From assembly GCA_030765055.1 (NCBI GenBank), contig CM060951.1, positions 52,201,137-52,265,136 of the forward strand: DNA of 64,000 bases, written 5' to 3'. This document shows positions 36,043-46,608 of this stretch, in pieces. The notes below the pieces were generated by a model, which was not told the origin of the DNA, ran no database searches, and saw only the letters and a list, made by a program, of their open reading frames with translations. Position 1 is the first letter of the stretch. Each line of letters opens with the position of its first letter. Source of the DNA: Mantis religiosa (lineage: Eukaryota; Arthropoda; Insecta; Mantodea; Mantidae). The position numbers were made by a program, and so were the translations under genes.

Positions 36043-37158
36043 TATTGCTTGGAATGGAAATCGTTCTTTCACACTAGTCGTGTGTAGGACACACTATGAA
36101 AGGGTAGAGCCAGAGTGAAAAATTCATTGCCATAGCCGGGATTTGAATCACGGATCTTCTGGTTTCCGTCCAGCGGCTCTAAACCATTGAGCTACTATGG
36201 CCAACATGCCGATATGACATTAAATTCTCCAACTGACTCGCATTTCTCCCGGTATACTACTAGGAGTTCTCATAAACATATGAGACAACTACCTTAATGG
36301 CGACTTACTATGCTGTAAGTACTTTAAGGCCCGGGCTTTATAGTTCGGACCACTATTAGGTACAATTAATGGAAATTAATTGTTCTTTCACGCTATGTAG
36401 GACACTCTATTAAAGGGTAGAGTCAGACTGAAAAATTCAATGCCATAGCCGGGAATTGAACCACGGACCTTCTAGTCTCCGTCCAGCCGCTCTAAACCAT
36501 TGACCTACTATGGTCAACGTGCCGATATGACATTAAATTCTCCAACTGACTCGTGTTTTTCCCGGTAAACTACTAGGAGTTCTCATAAACACATGAGACA
36601 GCTACCTTAATGGCGACTTAATGTGCAGTAAGTACTTTAAGGCCCGGGCTTTATAGTTAACCACTATAAGGTACAATAAATGGAAATTAATTGTTCTTTC
36701 ACACTAGCCGTGTGTAGGACGCACAGAGAACGGGTAGAGTCAGACTGAAAAATTCAATGCCATAGCCAGGATTTGAACCACGGATCTTCTGGTCTCCGTC
36801 CTGCCGCTCTAAACCATTGAGCTACACTGGCTAACGTGCCGATATGATATTTAAATTCTCCAACTGACTCCTGTTGTTTTCAGTCTGGCTCTAGCCTTTC
36901 ATATTGCGTCCTGCACACGGCTAGTGTGAAAGAACAATTAATTTCAAAACACCCCTATACCTTGAAAAACCCCTCTCAACTTCAAATGTCGAAAATATTC
37001 GAGTCAGTTGGAGAATTTAAATATCATATCGGCACGTTGGCCATAATAGCTTAATGGTTTAGAGCGACCGGACAGAGACCAGAAGATCCATGGTTCAAAT
37101 CCCGGCTATAGCATTGAGTTTTTCAGTCTGGCTCTACCCTTTCATATTGCTTGGAATG
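36043..37158. mobile_element. multimeric SINE composite (family A), copy 4
   Basis: Exact 14-bp duplications TATTGCTTGGAATG at 36043-36056 and 37145-37158 bound a 1,088-bp insertion. The left side has three tandem minus-strand units starting near 36057, 36370 and 36680 (period about 310), each with tail, tRNA-like block and body. A further half-unit in plus orientation (about 36879-36945), a hAT scrap (36946-36992) and a plus-strand arm (36999-37144) follow; that arm has A box TAGCTTAATGGTTTAGAG and B box GGTTCAAATCC. The acceptor stem GCCATAG/CTATGGC is still paired in several units. The single pair of duplications means the whole array arrived in one event or grew in place afterwards. Confidence 0.88.
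36946..36992 (-). pseudogene. hAT-like transposase scrap inside the SINE array
   Basis: On the minus strand it reads T-F-E-V-E-R-G-F-S-R-Y-R-G-V-L, the same segment as SVEAERGF in the relic at 3131. It joins the SINE at the same base (GGTGTTTT, then GAAATTAATTG). Confidence 0.6.
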
Positions 37159-38189
37159 TTTGTCCAAGGAAAACATTTTATTCCTTAGTAGCTTCGCCAG
37201 TCACATCTCACCAAAACAGCATGAATTCGATTCCAGAAGATGGTATCTGTACCTTTTGGGGGACAAAGATTCGTTGGGTTAGTTTTCTCCAGGTGCTTTT
37301 TCACCCCATCTTAGTCATTCTACCAACTGCTTCAAAATCTCCTTCCTTAAATATATTTCGCCATCATTTCGTTTCACCGCCTCCTGCGTTCCATATACAG
37401 GTCTTGGGTTGATCACCATTCCGGATACTCTGCCTGTTTTAGTTTGTTTTCCCTCTACAAGGGTCTGAACCCGGCTAAAAGCTTATAAGTCCAGAGGATA
37501 TAAAACTCTTACGAGGAGAGTAAGCAGTGAAAGGAGTAATATGCAAATTAAAATTATAAGGGGTTTTATAGTTCATGATTTTCATGGAGAACAGACACCT
37601 ACATTTTCTCTTGTACTATATTAAGATAAATGAGCAGTCTACACAATACAGTGAAAATTTTATTGCATTCACATGACTATCTCTACCTGTTATTTGGTTA
37701 TATAAGTAATATAAACGATTGTTATGAAATTTGTCTCTATCTACCTACTTCTAATTAATCCAATAAGCCTTCAGTTCATATTTGCACATTTTGTTTCAGG
37801 ATATATCAGAGTAAGTAATAGATTTTTTAGACAACATTCCACTATGTAACCGCTTTGAAATTCCATACTCTTTACACAATGTCGAGAAAAGACGAATAAC
37901 GGTTTCCCATTTGAGAAAATTATTTACTTCTAACCTCAAACCAATCACAACGAATATCCTGTTAATTATAAAGTCCGCAAAAGGGTTATTTAAAGTAAGT
38001 CGTGCATTTTAAAGGGTTTTATATGTTTGTGTAATAAAACTTTGCCTATACCTTATGGTTCAGTATCTTTTTTCCTCCCTTCCTCACAATGGTAGTGTTA
38101 GGAGTCACTTGGGTTCCCTCAGAGCGAGGGAGCCAAAGTATATTGACCTGATAGATGAGGGTTGGGGGGTCGTCCCAACGTTTGGGATG
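37159..38189. other. unassigned DNA
   Basis: About 1 kb without a supported gene. Confidence 0.5.
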
Positions 38190-39118
38190 AATGAATGAAT
38201 ATAAGGATACAACAATCAGCATACATATTGGAAATGGAATGTACAGTAAATGGATACATACAAATCAAGGTGTAAGACAGGGTTGTAGTTTGTCTCCTAT
38301 CTTATTCATAATTTATATAGATGTTCTGATTAGAGAGTGGATGTTGAAGATTAACAGAGGCATTCATCTTGCACCATATTTTATTCTTAAGACGATGCTA
38401 TTTACGGATGACCAAATAATTATAAGTAAAACTGAAGACGAACTGCAAAGAGCAGTATATATTTTACAGAAGTTATGTAAAGATTATAGTTTCAAAATTT
38501 CCACAAATAAAACAAAAACAATGGCGTTTCAAGGTAAATACACTATTAGAACCAAAATAGTAATTAATGATATTATCTTAGAGCAAGTTACGGGTTTTAA
38601 ATATTTGGGAACATATGTCAGTTATAAATACGAAAATGATTTTAAAAATAAATTACCAATGTTTCAACAAATATGCGGCATAATAAATAGAAGCCTGAAA
38701 ACTAAAACCAGAAAAGAAACACGGATGAAATTTTATAAAGTAATGGCTGTGCCTGCTTTTCTGTTTGGTTCTGAAACATGGACATTAACAAAAGCAGAGA
38801 AAAACAAGGAACAGGCTGCCGAAATTAGATTTTTAAGAGCAGTGAAGGGATGTACTCTTTTAGATAAAATTCCAAATGAAAAAACAAGAGAACATTTAGA
38901 AATAAGTTCTTTAGAAGAAAAAACAATAAATTATAGAAATTAATGGAGAGAGCATATTGAGAGAATGCCGAGAGATAGGATCCCAAGAAGAGTTATAAAC
39001 TATAAACCTAGAGGAAAGAGACATCCGGGAAGACCACGGAAACGATGGTCAGACATGTTTTAATCCGGAACAGGCAGCATTGCCTAGACTTTGGAGAGAA
39101 GAAGAAGAAGATGAATGA
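38190..39118 (+). pseudogene. LINE reverse transcriptase, 5'-truncated copy 2
   Basis: Nearly intact over 250 codons: QGVRQGCSLSPILFIIYID, LFTDDQIII (FADD changed to FTDD, aspartates kept), KTMAFQG, FKYLGTYVSYK, KFYKVMAVPAFLFGSETWTL, EIRFLRAVKGCTLLD, then a stop at 38941-38943 replacing the usual continuation. After it WREHIERMPRDRIPRR and PRGKRHPGRPRKRW remain in frame to a stop near 39060. It ends in a short (GAA)n tail at about 39101-39111. It is clearly the same family as the relic at 28.7-30.3 kb. The N-terminal endonuclease and finger are missing. The single early stop suggests it is younger than the other copies. Confidence 0.85.
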
Positions 39119-39124
39119 AGAAGC

Positions 39125-39282
39125 ATTGGTAGAATGATGGTGGGATAAACCGGAGGACCCGGAGGAAACTCTCCCCAACGCCATGTTACCCCCACAAATC
39201 CCACTTTGCGGTTGCCTGGGATTGAACCCGGACCACCTAGGTGAGAGCCAAGCTGTCTAACCACTTAGCCATGGGGTAAGTA
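39125..39282 (-). mobile_element. tRNA-derived SINE (family D)
   Basis: On the minus strand the head is ATGGCTAAGTGGTTAGAC (A box) and GGGTTCAATCCC (B box), followed by a short body. It abuts the (GAA)n tail of the LINE. Only one copy is in the window. Confidence 0.75.
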
Positions 39283-40249
39283 CTTTTACAAAATTAATTT
39301 AAAATGAGGAGAATTTCTCGGGTTATTTCAGAAAGCACATGAGATATTTATAATTTCTCATGGAAAGATCTCAAACATAACTATGCAATTGTCAGAGCCA
39401 ATTTAGATGAAATAAAAGAGCGAACAATTTTAAATTAAAGATCACTTTGATGCGGAGAAATTAACTTCACGTTCTTCGGGTTATATTCATGAAAATTTGA
39501 ACAGTTACATGATTAATATAATTTTCCTTTTTACGTTGCCTAGAAACACTGAACCTTTCTCTAAAATGTTGTTTTAGAGTTTAGGAATGTCAATAGATGT
39601 ATATGTGGGAAGATCTTGTGGATCAGATTGTTTTGTGGAATACAATCCGTTAGTACATTGTAGAACATTAATCACTAATGCCACTTTATTAAATTTAATG
39701 ACACTGTATTGTCTCTGAAGCCACAGAAGGAAGTAGGTATACTGTAGGAGCACACATGTATCGTACTGCTGTAAATGAGGCACTTACTACTGGGAATGCA
39801 GAATAAACTTTGTGGCGTGTGATTTCGTGCATGTGTCTGACTTGAAGTGGAGATGGCAGCGGTCGTGGGAAGTGTAGACACATGCAAACACGTGTGAACA
39901 CAGAATAAGGACATTAATCCTCTAAGGTAAGCACAACAGACGTTAACCTACTTGGTGCAGTGACAAGAGTCATTGCAGAGTACGTAGAGGGTGACAAGAT
40001 CAAGCTGCCTCTCTTACTCCGCCGCAGGGAACGGCAACATCAAAACTGTAGCAGCAAGAAAGAACTTGACACGCCACTTAACGGAAAAAGAAGTAAAAAT
40101 AGTAAAAAACGTCTCATGTGTTACATTCTATATGACGTGTTCTAACCAATAATTTAATAAAACCTTATTACTCTACCTATATCTCGATAATTTTTATACA
40201 ATTTCAATCCACATATATAAATTTCGTCAGATTTCTACATCACTACCAA
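39283..40249. other. unassigned AT-rich DNA
   Basis: No supported gene or repeat in about 970 bp. Confidence 0.5.
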
Positions 40250-41070
40250 TAAAGAATGATAACAATTTTTTTTGACAACGTGCCTTTACTCATCCTCATA
40301 ATTTTGATGGTCCATCTCAAAATAGTCTCCATTGAATGCGATGCACTTGTCCCAGCGTTTCTGCCAGTCTGCAAAGACATGCTGGAAACTATATTTTAGA
40401 GATCCTTCAAGATCGCTTCCGCAGTCTTCACCACTACTTCTCATGATGGATAATGCCTCCCACAAAGGCGTTTCTTCAACTTAGGGAATAGAAAACTGTC
40501 ACAGTGCACTAAATTCGGACTATATAGAGGGTGAGGGATGCACTTCACGTTGATTTTTTGTAAGATATTCAGCAACAGCATTGGCAGTATGCGGCCGCGC
40601 ATTATCGTGGTGGAGCATGCATCCTGGTTCACGGAAATGTGGTCTTTCGCGCCTGCTATGGACTTGCTATTTTTTCAGGACACCCCTGTAGTATTGTCCA
40701 GTTACTGATGTGTGTGTAGGTACAACATGCTTATAAACCATTTCAAGAATATCAAAGAATGAGATGACCATAACTTTCCTAGCATAAGCAACCACTTTTT
40801 CTTTCTTGGTGGTTGGTGATGAAGGAGATTTCCACACTAAGCTTTGCTGTTTGCTCTCAGGATCAAAATGATGTAGCCAAGTTTCATCAGCAGTGATTAC
40901 GTTTGAAAGAAACTCCGGATCTTCCTCTAACATCAACTTTAACTGCATGTTACCTCTATTGCAGCGGTAGGCGATACTGAACATGTCTGAACTTGCCTGG
41001 TTCTTACAGGCGGGAACCAGGAATACCAACAATGAAACTACTACGGCGTATTTATTTCACATTAAGCTAA
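40250..41070 (-). pseudogene. mariner-like transposase relic, catalytic part
   Basis: Minus strand: EDPEFLSNVITADETWLHHF, D-P-E-S-K-Q-Q-S, a block FFDILEMVYKHVVP, then TVTG-like TSVTGQYY, LHHDNARPHT, PHPLYSPNLVHCDSFLFPKL and a short C-terminus R-W-D-K-C-I-A-F-N-G-D-Y-F. These are the three catalytic aspartate blocks of DD34D mariners (DETW, HDNA, YSPxLxxCDxFLFP). At least two frameshifts break the frame. The N-terminal DNA-binding half is missing or unreadable. Terminal inverted repeats were not found by eye. Confidence 0.85.
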
Positions 41071-41448
41071 CAGAATATAATCAGATTGAATTCTAGTACG
41101 AAAAATTATGACCGTAAAAAGTATGATCATTCTTTACTGAACAGCCCTCGTAGGTACATGAGCTATCATATTCCACAAAAAAATACCATACCCACCAAAA
41201 TTTCACTGAAAGTATACGCTTTAAGTAACTCTGAAATACAGAAAACAATTTTTAGAAAAAGGACTGTCTCTCTCTCCCTCCCTCTCTCCCTCTCTCTCTC
41301 TCACTCTCCCTCTGGGTATGTGTATGCTTATGTGTTTGTGTGTTTATGTGGTAAAGGCGGAATATCTAACTAAATTCGGTATTTAAGTTCAGTATGTTCC
41401 AAGTACACGACACAAGATTTTCAAAACTGAAGCAGTATTGCTTATGGG
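41071..41448. other. spacer with a CT-rich stretch
   Basis: CT-rich simple sequence at about 41268-41312. No gene supported. Confidence 0.5.
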
Positions 41449-42161
41449 TGTACACAAGCTCCACGTTGGAACGCCAATTTGATGCAAATATAATATAATG
41501 GCGAACACAGAAGTCGGCGAGCAATGAGGTTTCTCTCAGGGTATGCGTGGGTGTGTGTGAGAAGGAAATTTACAACACTGGAATGCCCGTTTCCAAATTA
41601 TTTATTCACTGCTGCTTATTTCAAACCTCGAAGTGGAAGCTGCCGACCGAGGGTTACCAATCACGGTTTATAGTGACTGAATGCTAATTATATTTCTTGA
41701 TAAATTCTGATGACCTGACAAATATTCAAGACCGAACAAGTTGACCGCTCTAAAAAGGCTTCACGTCTCACTCTACCCTTTATATCGGCTACACGCCGGA
41801 TAATGGTTTCATAGCCGTGACCCGGCTCCATCGGCGACAAGCCGAAGAGTCTCTCTGACTACCTTTGCGCGCGTGTGTATCTTTATATATAACTTTCACT
41901 CTCCAAATTCCTTTTTAAACAAAGTCCTTTTGTGGCTGTTTTGGTCGCCATTGTAAACGATCTGAAGAATACCCTATTCATGTATGTCAAGTGACAATTC
42001 CTTTAGAAACCTTCTAAGGTCACTGTTCCTTTCATTCATGGCATTGTTATAAACAGTTTCCCCAACTAAACTGGCCTTGGGGCTTGGTCTCACAAAGAAC
42101 CAACATTCCTTTTACGTCTATCATTATTCTTTGCTTCTGGCAACCAATAATTTCGGTTTCA
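41449..42161 (-). mobile_element. 3' LTR of a young non-autonomous LTR element
   Basis: 713 bp; on the minus strand it starts TGAAACCGAAATTATTGG and ends CTTGTGTACA. It matches the LTR at 44256-44968 at all but four positions. The inner side is next to a G-rich TATGGGGGCATT, a plausible polypurine tract. Confidence 0.9.
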
Positions 42162-42939
42162 AATGCCCCCATAGATATTATTTTATTATCCCATAATGAA
42201 ATAATATATATGTCTTGCCCGAATATAACGCAAAATATTAGACCTTTGTCAGCAACTTCCAATTCATTTTACAATTTCTTCTCACAACATTAATTTTTAC
42301 ATGACATTTCCTAAAAATTATTCACCTGGTTACATAACAACATTTCATTTAAAATTTACCAACATTCTGTTCTGTAATTTTCAACTTTCAAATATTACTC
42401 GGAAAATATTTCAATCTACCTCATCTCTCTCTTTCTCCATCTGATCTACTTAAAATTAATTCATATTGTTGTTACACTTGAAACAACTCCTAAATATACA
42501 CTCTTATGTTTAAACCAATTGTACATTAATAATATTATCTATCTATCTATATATATACTTTTTACAACATTTCTGAATTGTTCTTCTGGATTCTATATAA
42601 ATATTCTTTCCAAAAGTCTTTCATTGTTCTGATATTTTTTTTAACTGGTTAATTTTTTTTATACATGTCCGAATACTTCTTTATGATTCTATATAAATAT
42701 TATTTTCAAAAGTCTTTAAGTGTTCTGATTTTCATTACTATATATTTTTTTTCACTTGTTTAGTTTTAAGTTTCACTGCACTGTCACCACACTGTTTACA
42801 CTTAGCCTATACATTTTACACTACACTATCTATACTTAGCCTATACATTTTCCAAGTTTATTTCTTCTCCTTTTACAATTTGTTATGGCGATTTTAAATA
42901 CTTTAGCCTAAGTTCCTACCATTTACAAGAAAATTCATC
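42162..42939 (-). other. AT-rich internal region of the non-autonomous LTR element
   Basis: Lies between the gag-like ORF and the 3' LTR. No pol-like reading frame is visible; it contains CTAT/TA simple sequence at 42536-42558. Confidence 0.6.
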
Positions 42940-43908
42940 CTACCACAACGTACTTCGAAAATACAAGAGAATTTTGCGGACTTTTCCATGTATAAAGGAC
43001 TTATTTATTCTACATCCCCATGAGTTTTCCATATCTAGCTTAGATATCGGACATCGATCTCTTTTCCTATCATTTCTACACATATTCTGATGGAACTGTG
43101 CCCCTTGCCCGAAATATTTTAATATTTCTGTTTCGTTTATCCTTGGATTTTGCATGTTTTTACTATCCGACCTTTCATTAACTAGATTCAAAATTTCAGT
43201 TTCCTTTGTCACTGTGATCTCCATTGCTACCTCATTAATTTGATTAGCGGTTTCTTCCACATTCCTCATCAGCCTTCTATTTTCCCACTCTGAAACTTCT
43301 AATCTACCCCTAGTTTCTTCTAATTCTTTTCTAGCCATTTCTCTCTCTTTGTCTAATTTCTGTGCTATTTCCTCCCCAAGTTTTCTGTTTTCACTATCTG
43401 ACCTTTCATTAACTACATTCAAAGCTTCATTTTCAGCGTTCTGCGTCTCCTCACTAACATCTTTTCCTACTTTGTCTGTTACCTGATCAGCTTCTTCTCT
43501 TACATTCTCTACTTCCTGACTAACTTTCCCGAAATTTTCTAACGACTGTTGTTGATTGTCTAACTTCTTTCCTAGTTCTATTTGTCCTGCCTCTAACTTC
43601 TGAAAACCACTTTCTATCTTTCCTTCTATCTTTGTTATTAAACTTTGATTATTATCCTTCATCTCTTTTATTAAACTTTGAGTATCATCATCTATCTTTT
43701 TACTTAAACTTTCAGCCTTATCATCTATCTTTTTACTTAAACTGTCAAACCTTGCGAACACTTTTCTAATTTCCTCTAACATATTTATTTCCCTTTCTAC
43801 ATTATCTAGGACAGTTCTACTACGCTCTGGTACTTCGACTTCCTGCCTACTGCTACTAGCATCAACCTCCTGGACTTCCATGCTTTCTACAGAATTTTGA
43901 CTCAGCAT
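42940..43908 (-). CDS. coiled-coil, gag-like ORF of the non-autonomous LTR element
   Basis: 322 codons, from an ATG at 43906-43908 to a stop at 42940. Residues about 35-245 are a long charged heptad region (for example RKVFARFDSLSKKIDD and repeated SLSKKIDD/SLIKEM and NVVNERSDSEN/NLVNERSDSKN blocks), so coiled-coil oligomerisation is likely. The C-terminal 60 residues contain Cys and Lys/Arg-rich stretches but no clear CCHC zinc knuckle. No protease, reverse transcriptase or integrase is present anywhere between the LTRs, so the element would need proteins in trans. Position just after the 5' leader fits a gag N-terminal domain. A neutral alternative is an element-specific accessory protein. 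The frame is fully open, in line with the young LTRs. Confidence 0.65.
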   Translation of the reverse strand: MLSQNSVESMEVQEVDASSSRQEVEVPERSRTVLDNVEREINMLEEIRKVFARFDSLSKKIDDKAESLSKKIDDDTQSLIKEMKDNNQSLITKIEGKIESGFQKLEAGQIELGKKLDNQQQSLENFGKVSQEVENVREEADQVTDKVGKDVSEETQNAENEALNVVNERSDSENRKLGEEIAQKLDKEREMARKELEETRGRLEVSEWENRRLMRNVEETANQINEVAMEITVTKETEILNLVNERSDSKNMQNPRINETEILKYFGQGAQFHQNMCRNDRKRDRCPISKLDMENSWGCRINKSFIHGKVRKILLYFRSTLW

Positions 43909-44049
43909 TTTTCCACTCCTTTAATACATTCACAATAGTCTAGTATATAATTTAACACTCTGTACCTTTGATTGTTTTTTTTTTTACTGGCTCCTGATGA
44001 TGTCACTGATGACGATGCCGGCCTCCTTTCTTTTTCCAGTCGAACTGTT

Positions 44050-44215
44050 GACGAATTTATTGATGGGTCGACCGTCCTCCTGTCGAACCACCTTCACCTG
44101 TTGAACCTCGCTGTCGGGTTGAAACTCCTTCTAGGTTGAACCTCCTTCTCGGGTTGAACCTCCTCCTGTTGTCGAACGTCCTTCTCCTATCGGGCTGAAC
44201 CTCCTTCTCTTATCG
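44050..44215 (-). repeat. degenerate tandem repeats in the element leader
   Basis: Between the 5' LTR and the ORF, blocks of GTTGAACCTCCTTCTC-type sequence (plus strand) recur about every 20-25 bp, with variants TTGAACCTCG, TTGAAACTCC and CTGAACCTCC. Confidence 0.6.
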
Positions 44216-44216
44216 A

Positions 44217-44238
44217 GCTCCACGTTGGCGCGCCAGTT
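44217..44238 (-). promoter_or_regulatory. primer-binding site of the non-autonomous LTR element
   Basis: On the minus strand, AACTGGCGCGCCAACGTGGA follows the 5' LTR by about 17 bases. TGGCGC..CCAACGTGG is a familiar form of PBS in invertebrate LTR elements. The wider than usual gap to the LTR is odd. Confidence 0.6.
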
Positions 44239-44255
44239 TGTTACGATTTTAATGG

Positions 44256-44968
44256 TGTACACAAGTTCCACGTTGGAACGCCAATTTGATGCAAATATAA
44301 TATAATGGCGAACACAGAAGTCGGCGAGCAATGAGGTTTCTCTCAGGGTATGCGTGGGTGTGTGTGAGAAGGAAATTTACAACACTGGAATGCCCGTTTC
44401 CAAATTATTTATTCACTGCTGCTTATTTCAAACCTCGAAGTGGAAGCTGCCGACCGAGGGTTACCAATCACGGTTTATAGTGACTGAATGCTATTTATAT
44501 TTCTTGATAAATTCTGATGACCTGACAAATATTCAAGACCGAACAAGTTGACCGCTCTAAAAAGGCTTCACGTCTCACTCTACCCTTTATATCGGCTACA
44601 CGCCGGATAATGGTTTCATAGCCGTGACCCGGCTCCATCGGCGACAAGCCGAAGAGTCTCTCTGACTACCTTTGCGCGCGTGTGTATCTTTATATATAAC
44701 TTTCACTCTCCAAATTCCTTTTTAAACAAAGTCCTTTTGTGGCTGTTTTGGTCGCCATTGTAAACGATCCGAAGAATACCCTATTCATGTATGTCAAGTG
44801 ACAATTCCTTTAGAAACCTTCTAAGGTCACTGTTCCTTTCATTCATGGCATTGTTATAAACAGTTTCCCCAACTAAACTGACCTTGGGGCTTGGTCTCAC
44901 AAAGAACCAACATTCCTTTTACGTCTATCATTATTCTTTGCTTCTGGCAACCAATAATTTCGGTTTCA
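44256..44968 (-). mobile_element. 5' LTR of the young non-autonomous LTR element
   Basis: 713 bp, same length as its partner. TG...CA ends on the minus strand. A TATATATAA stretch (44692-44700) could serve as core promoter. The flanks (ATGGG at left of 41449, AAACA after 44968) do not form a target duplication. Confidence 0.9.
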
Positions 44969-46269
44969 AAACAATCTTCTCAACCAAAAATACCTACTCT
45001 TTATATGCTTGTAACTTATTGAAATTCCTGAAATATGAATCACTCCATCTATTGAATCACTCCATATTTTACATAACTGCTTGAAAAACGAAACCTATAT
45101 CTTGAATGGTCTCAGAACAGTCTTTGAATTCCCCTTCATTCGATAGACATTTTGTTTGGTTTTATAAAACTAATAAACGTTAAGAAATAGGAAAAACGTA
45201 CTCCACAAGATGTGCAAATTACTTTAAAATTATTTTAACAGCTTTCCATTTTAATTATCAATTTGGAATTTCAACTTCGTTTGTTATGGTCGATAAGGGG
45301 ACTGACCTGTGAAAGTGGGGCAAAATTGTCAAGAAATGCACTTTTTGTTTTCACATATTAGTTATATTCATCCTTTGTACAATTATACAGTGAAGATATT
45401 TTGCACCAATCAATATGACATTAAACCATTACCATGTGGCCCTTTACATGGCCGTATTGTTCATTCAGAACTTCTCCACTTTGATTCATAGTTTTAAAAG
45501 TACCACCTCGTTGTGGAAGATGGTTTAGGGAAATCTTGAGATATTTTCTGTGTTGACAGTGCTATAAAATTTTGGCAATTTTGACAAATAGGAGGTATAT
45601 TTTAGGACTGCTAGTATGTCAGAGTAGCATGTTAAATGTTTAATGGTCAGAGAAGTAAATATGCATAGGGACCACTTTAAGTTAGCACATTTTATTTAGT
45701 TTGAATTTGGCACATGCAGTTGCACAATGGCTAATAGAATATGGGATGTTAGAAGAGTTTTAAATACAAAAAGAACTAGTAAACGAGTACTGGCTGACAG
45801 ATTGCGAAATTTAGCACAACTTGTTCAAAAAGTTGTTCAGTGGTTGTGAATAGTAAACTGGTGCAAGCATCTAGATATTCTCCACCCTCTGCGTTTAAAT
45901 AAATGAATGAATAAATGAGTGAATGAATACATAAGTATATAAATGCAAAGATAAATAAGTGAAAGAAGCACTCAGGTTAGTCTACAGCAACCGAACTGAA
46001 GCTGTCAAAATTCAGAGTTGCTTTAGCTATTGCAGATTCATCCTCTCCATGAAAGCAGAAAGTCTTCACTAAAGCTGGATTCTATGGACTACATGATGGA
46101 ACGTACTGGCATATGGAATAATATCTTCAAACTTATGAATTATAATGAAGGTGAGTAGACAGGTTTACAAACTGCTGAGCATTTAATGGGCTATGCCACA
46201 CTTATAGTGGTTTGCACACAATGTTATACCTATATAACAAAGACTGGCTACCACTGAGGTACTAGAAAA
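44969..46269. other. unassigned AT-rich DNA
   Basis: About 1.3 kb. An AATGAATAA-type run at 45896-45935 resembles a LINE tail, but no coding remains are readable before it. Confidence 0.45.
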
Positions 46270-46608
46270 TTCTTCAATAGGAAAAAACACAGAATAATAA
46301 TGAAAGTTTATACGGTGCTGTTTGGTACAAATGCCCCAAAACGTTTGTGTCAAGATCTAAACTGGAAGCTGCGATCTTTCCTGCTATTAGACTGTTTAAT
46401 ATAGGTTGTGAAGCATATATTAAAATAAAGAAATATGTCAATGAAACCAAATGAAGCCCATCAACACTGGGGCTTATAAGAAATCAGGGATGTTTGAAGG
46501 ATTCCAACAGCAAGTAAGAAGAAAGAAGCTGCAATGCATAAGAACTATGCGGGTGGAAGCACTGAAGTCAAAAGAGAGACTTACCTATGGATTAGGACAC
46601 TTCTAGAT
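46270..46608 (+). pseudogene. Mutator-like transposase C-terminal relic
   Basis: One frame reads K-T-Q-N-N-N-E-S-L-Y-G-A-V-W, YKCPKTFVSRSKLEAAIF, RLFNIGCEAY, a stop, and then (other frame) QQQVRRKKLQCIRT and L-T-Y-G-L-G-H-F-stop at about 46608. The order TQNxNES, VWxxCPKTxF, R-to-LE, FNxG, basic stretch, and Y.xG.F at the very end is what I remember for the C-terminus of the insect Mutator-like transposase family. The catalytic core is missing. Confidence 0.55.

Noticed and set aside
36118..36210. Functional tRNA genes at the tRNA-like blocks
   Set aside because: The acceptor stem and the A and B boxes are recognisable, but the T stem is mismatched, the blocks are embedded in repeats and many copies exist; they are SINE heads.
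30460..41070. One mariner split into N-terminal (30.5 kb) and C-terminal (40.3 kb) halves
   Set aside because: They lie on opposite strands 9.5 kb apart with other elements between, so they are separate relics.
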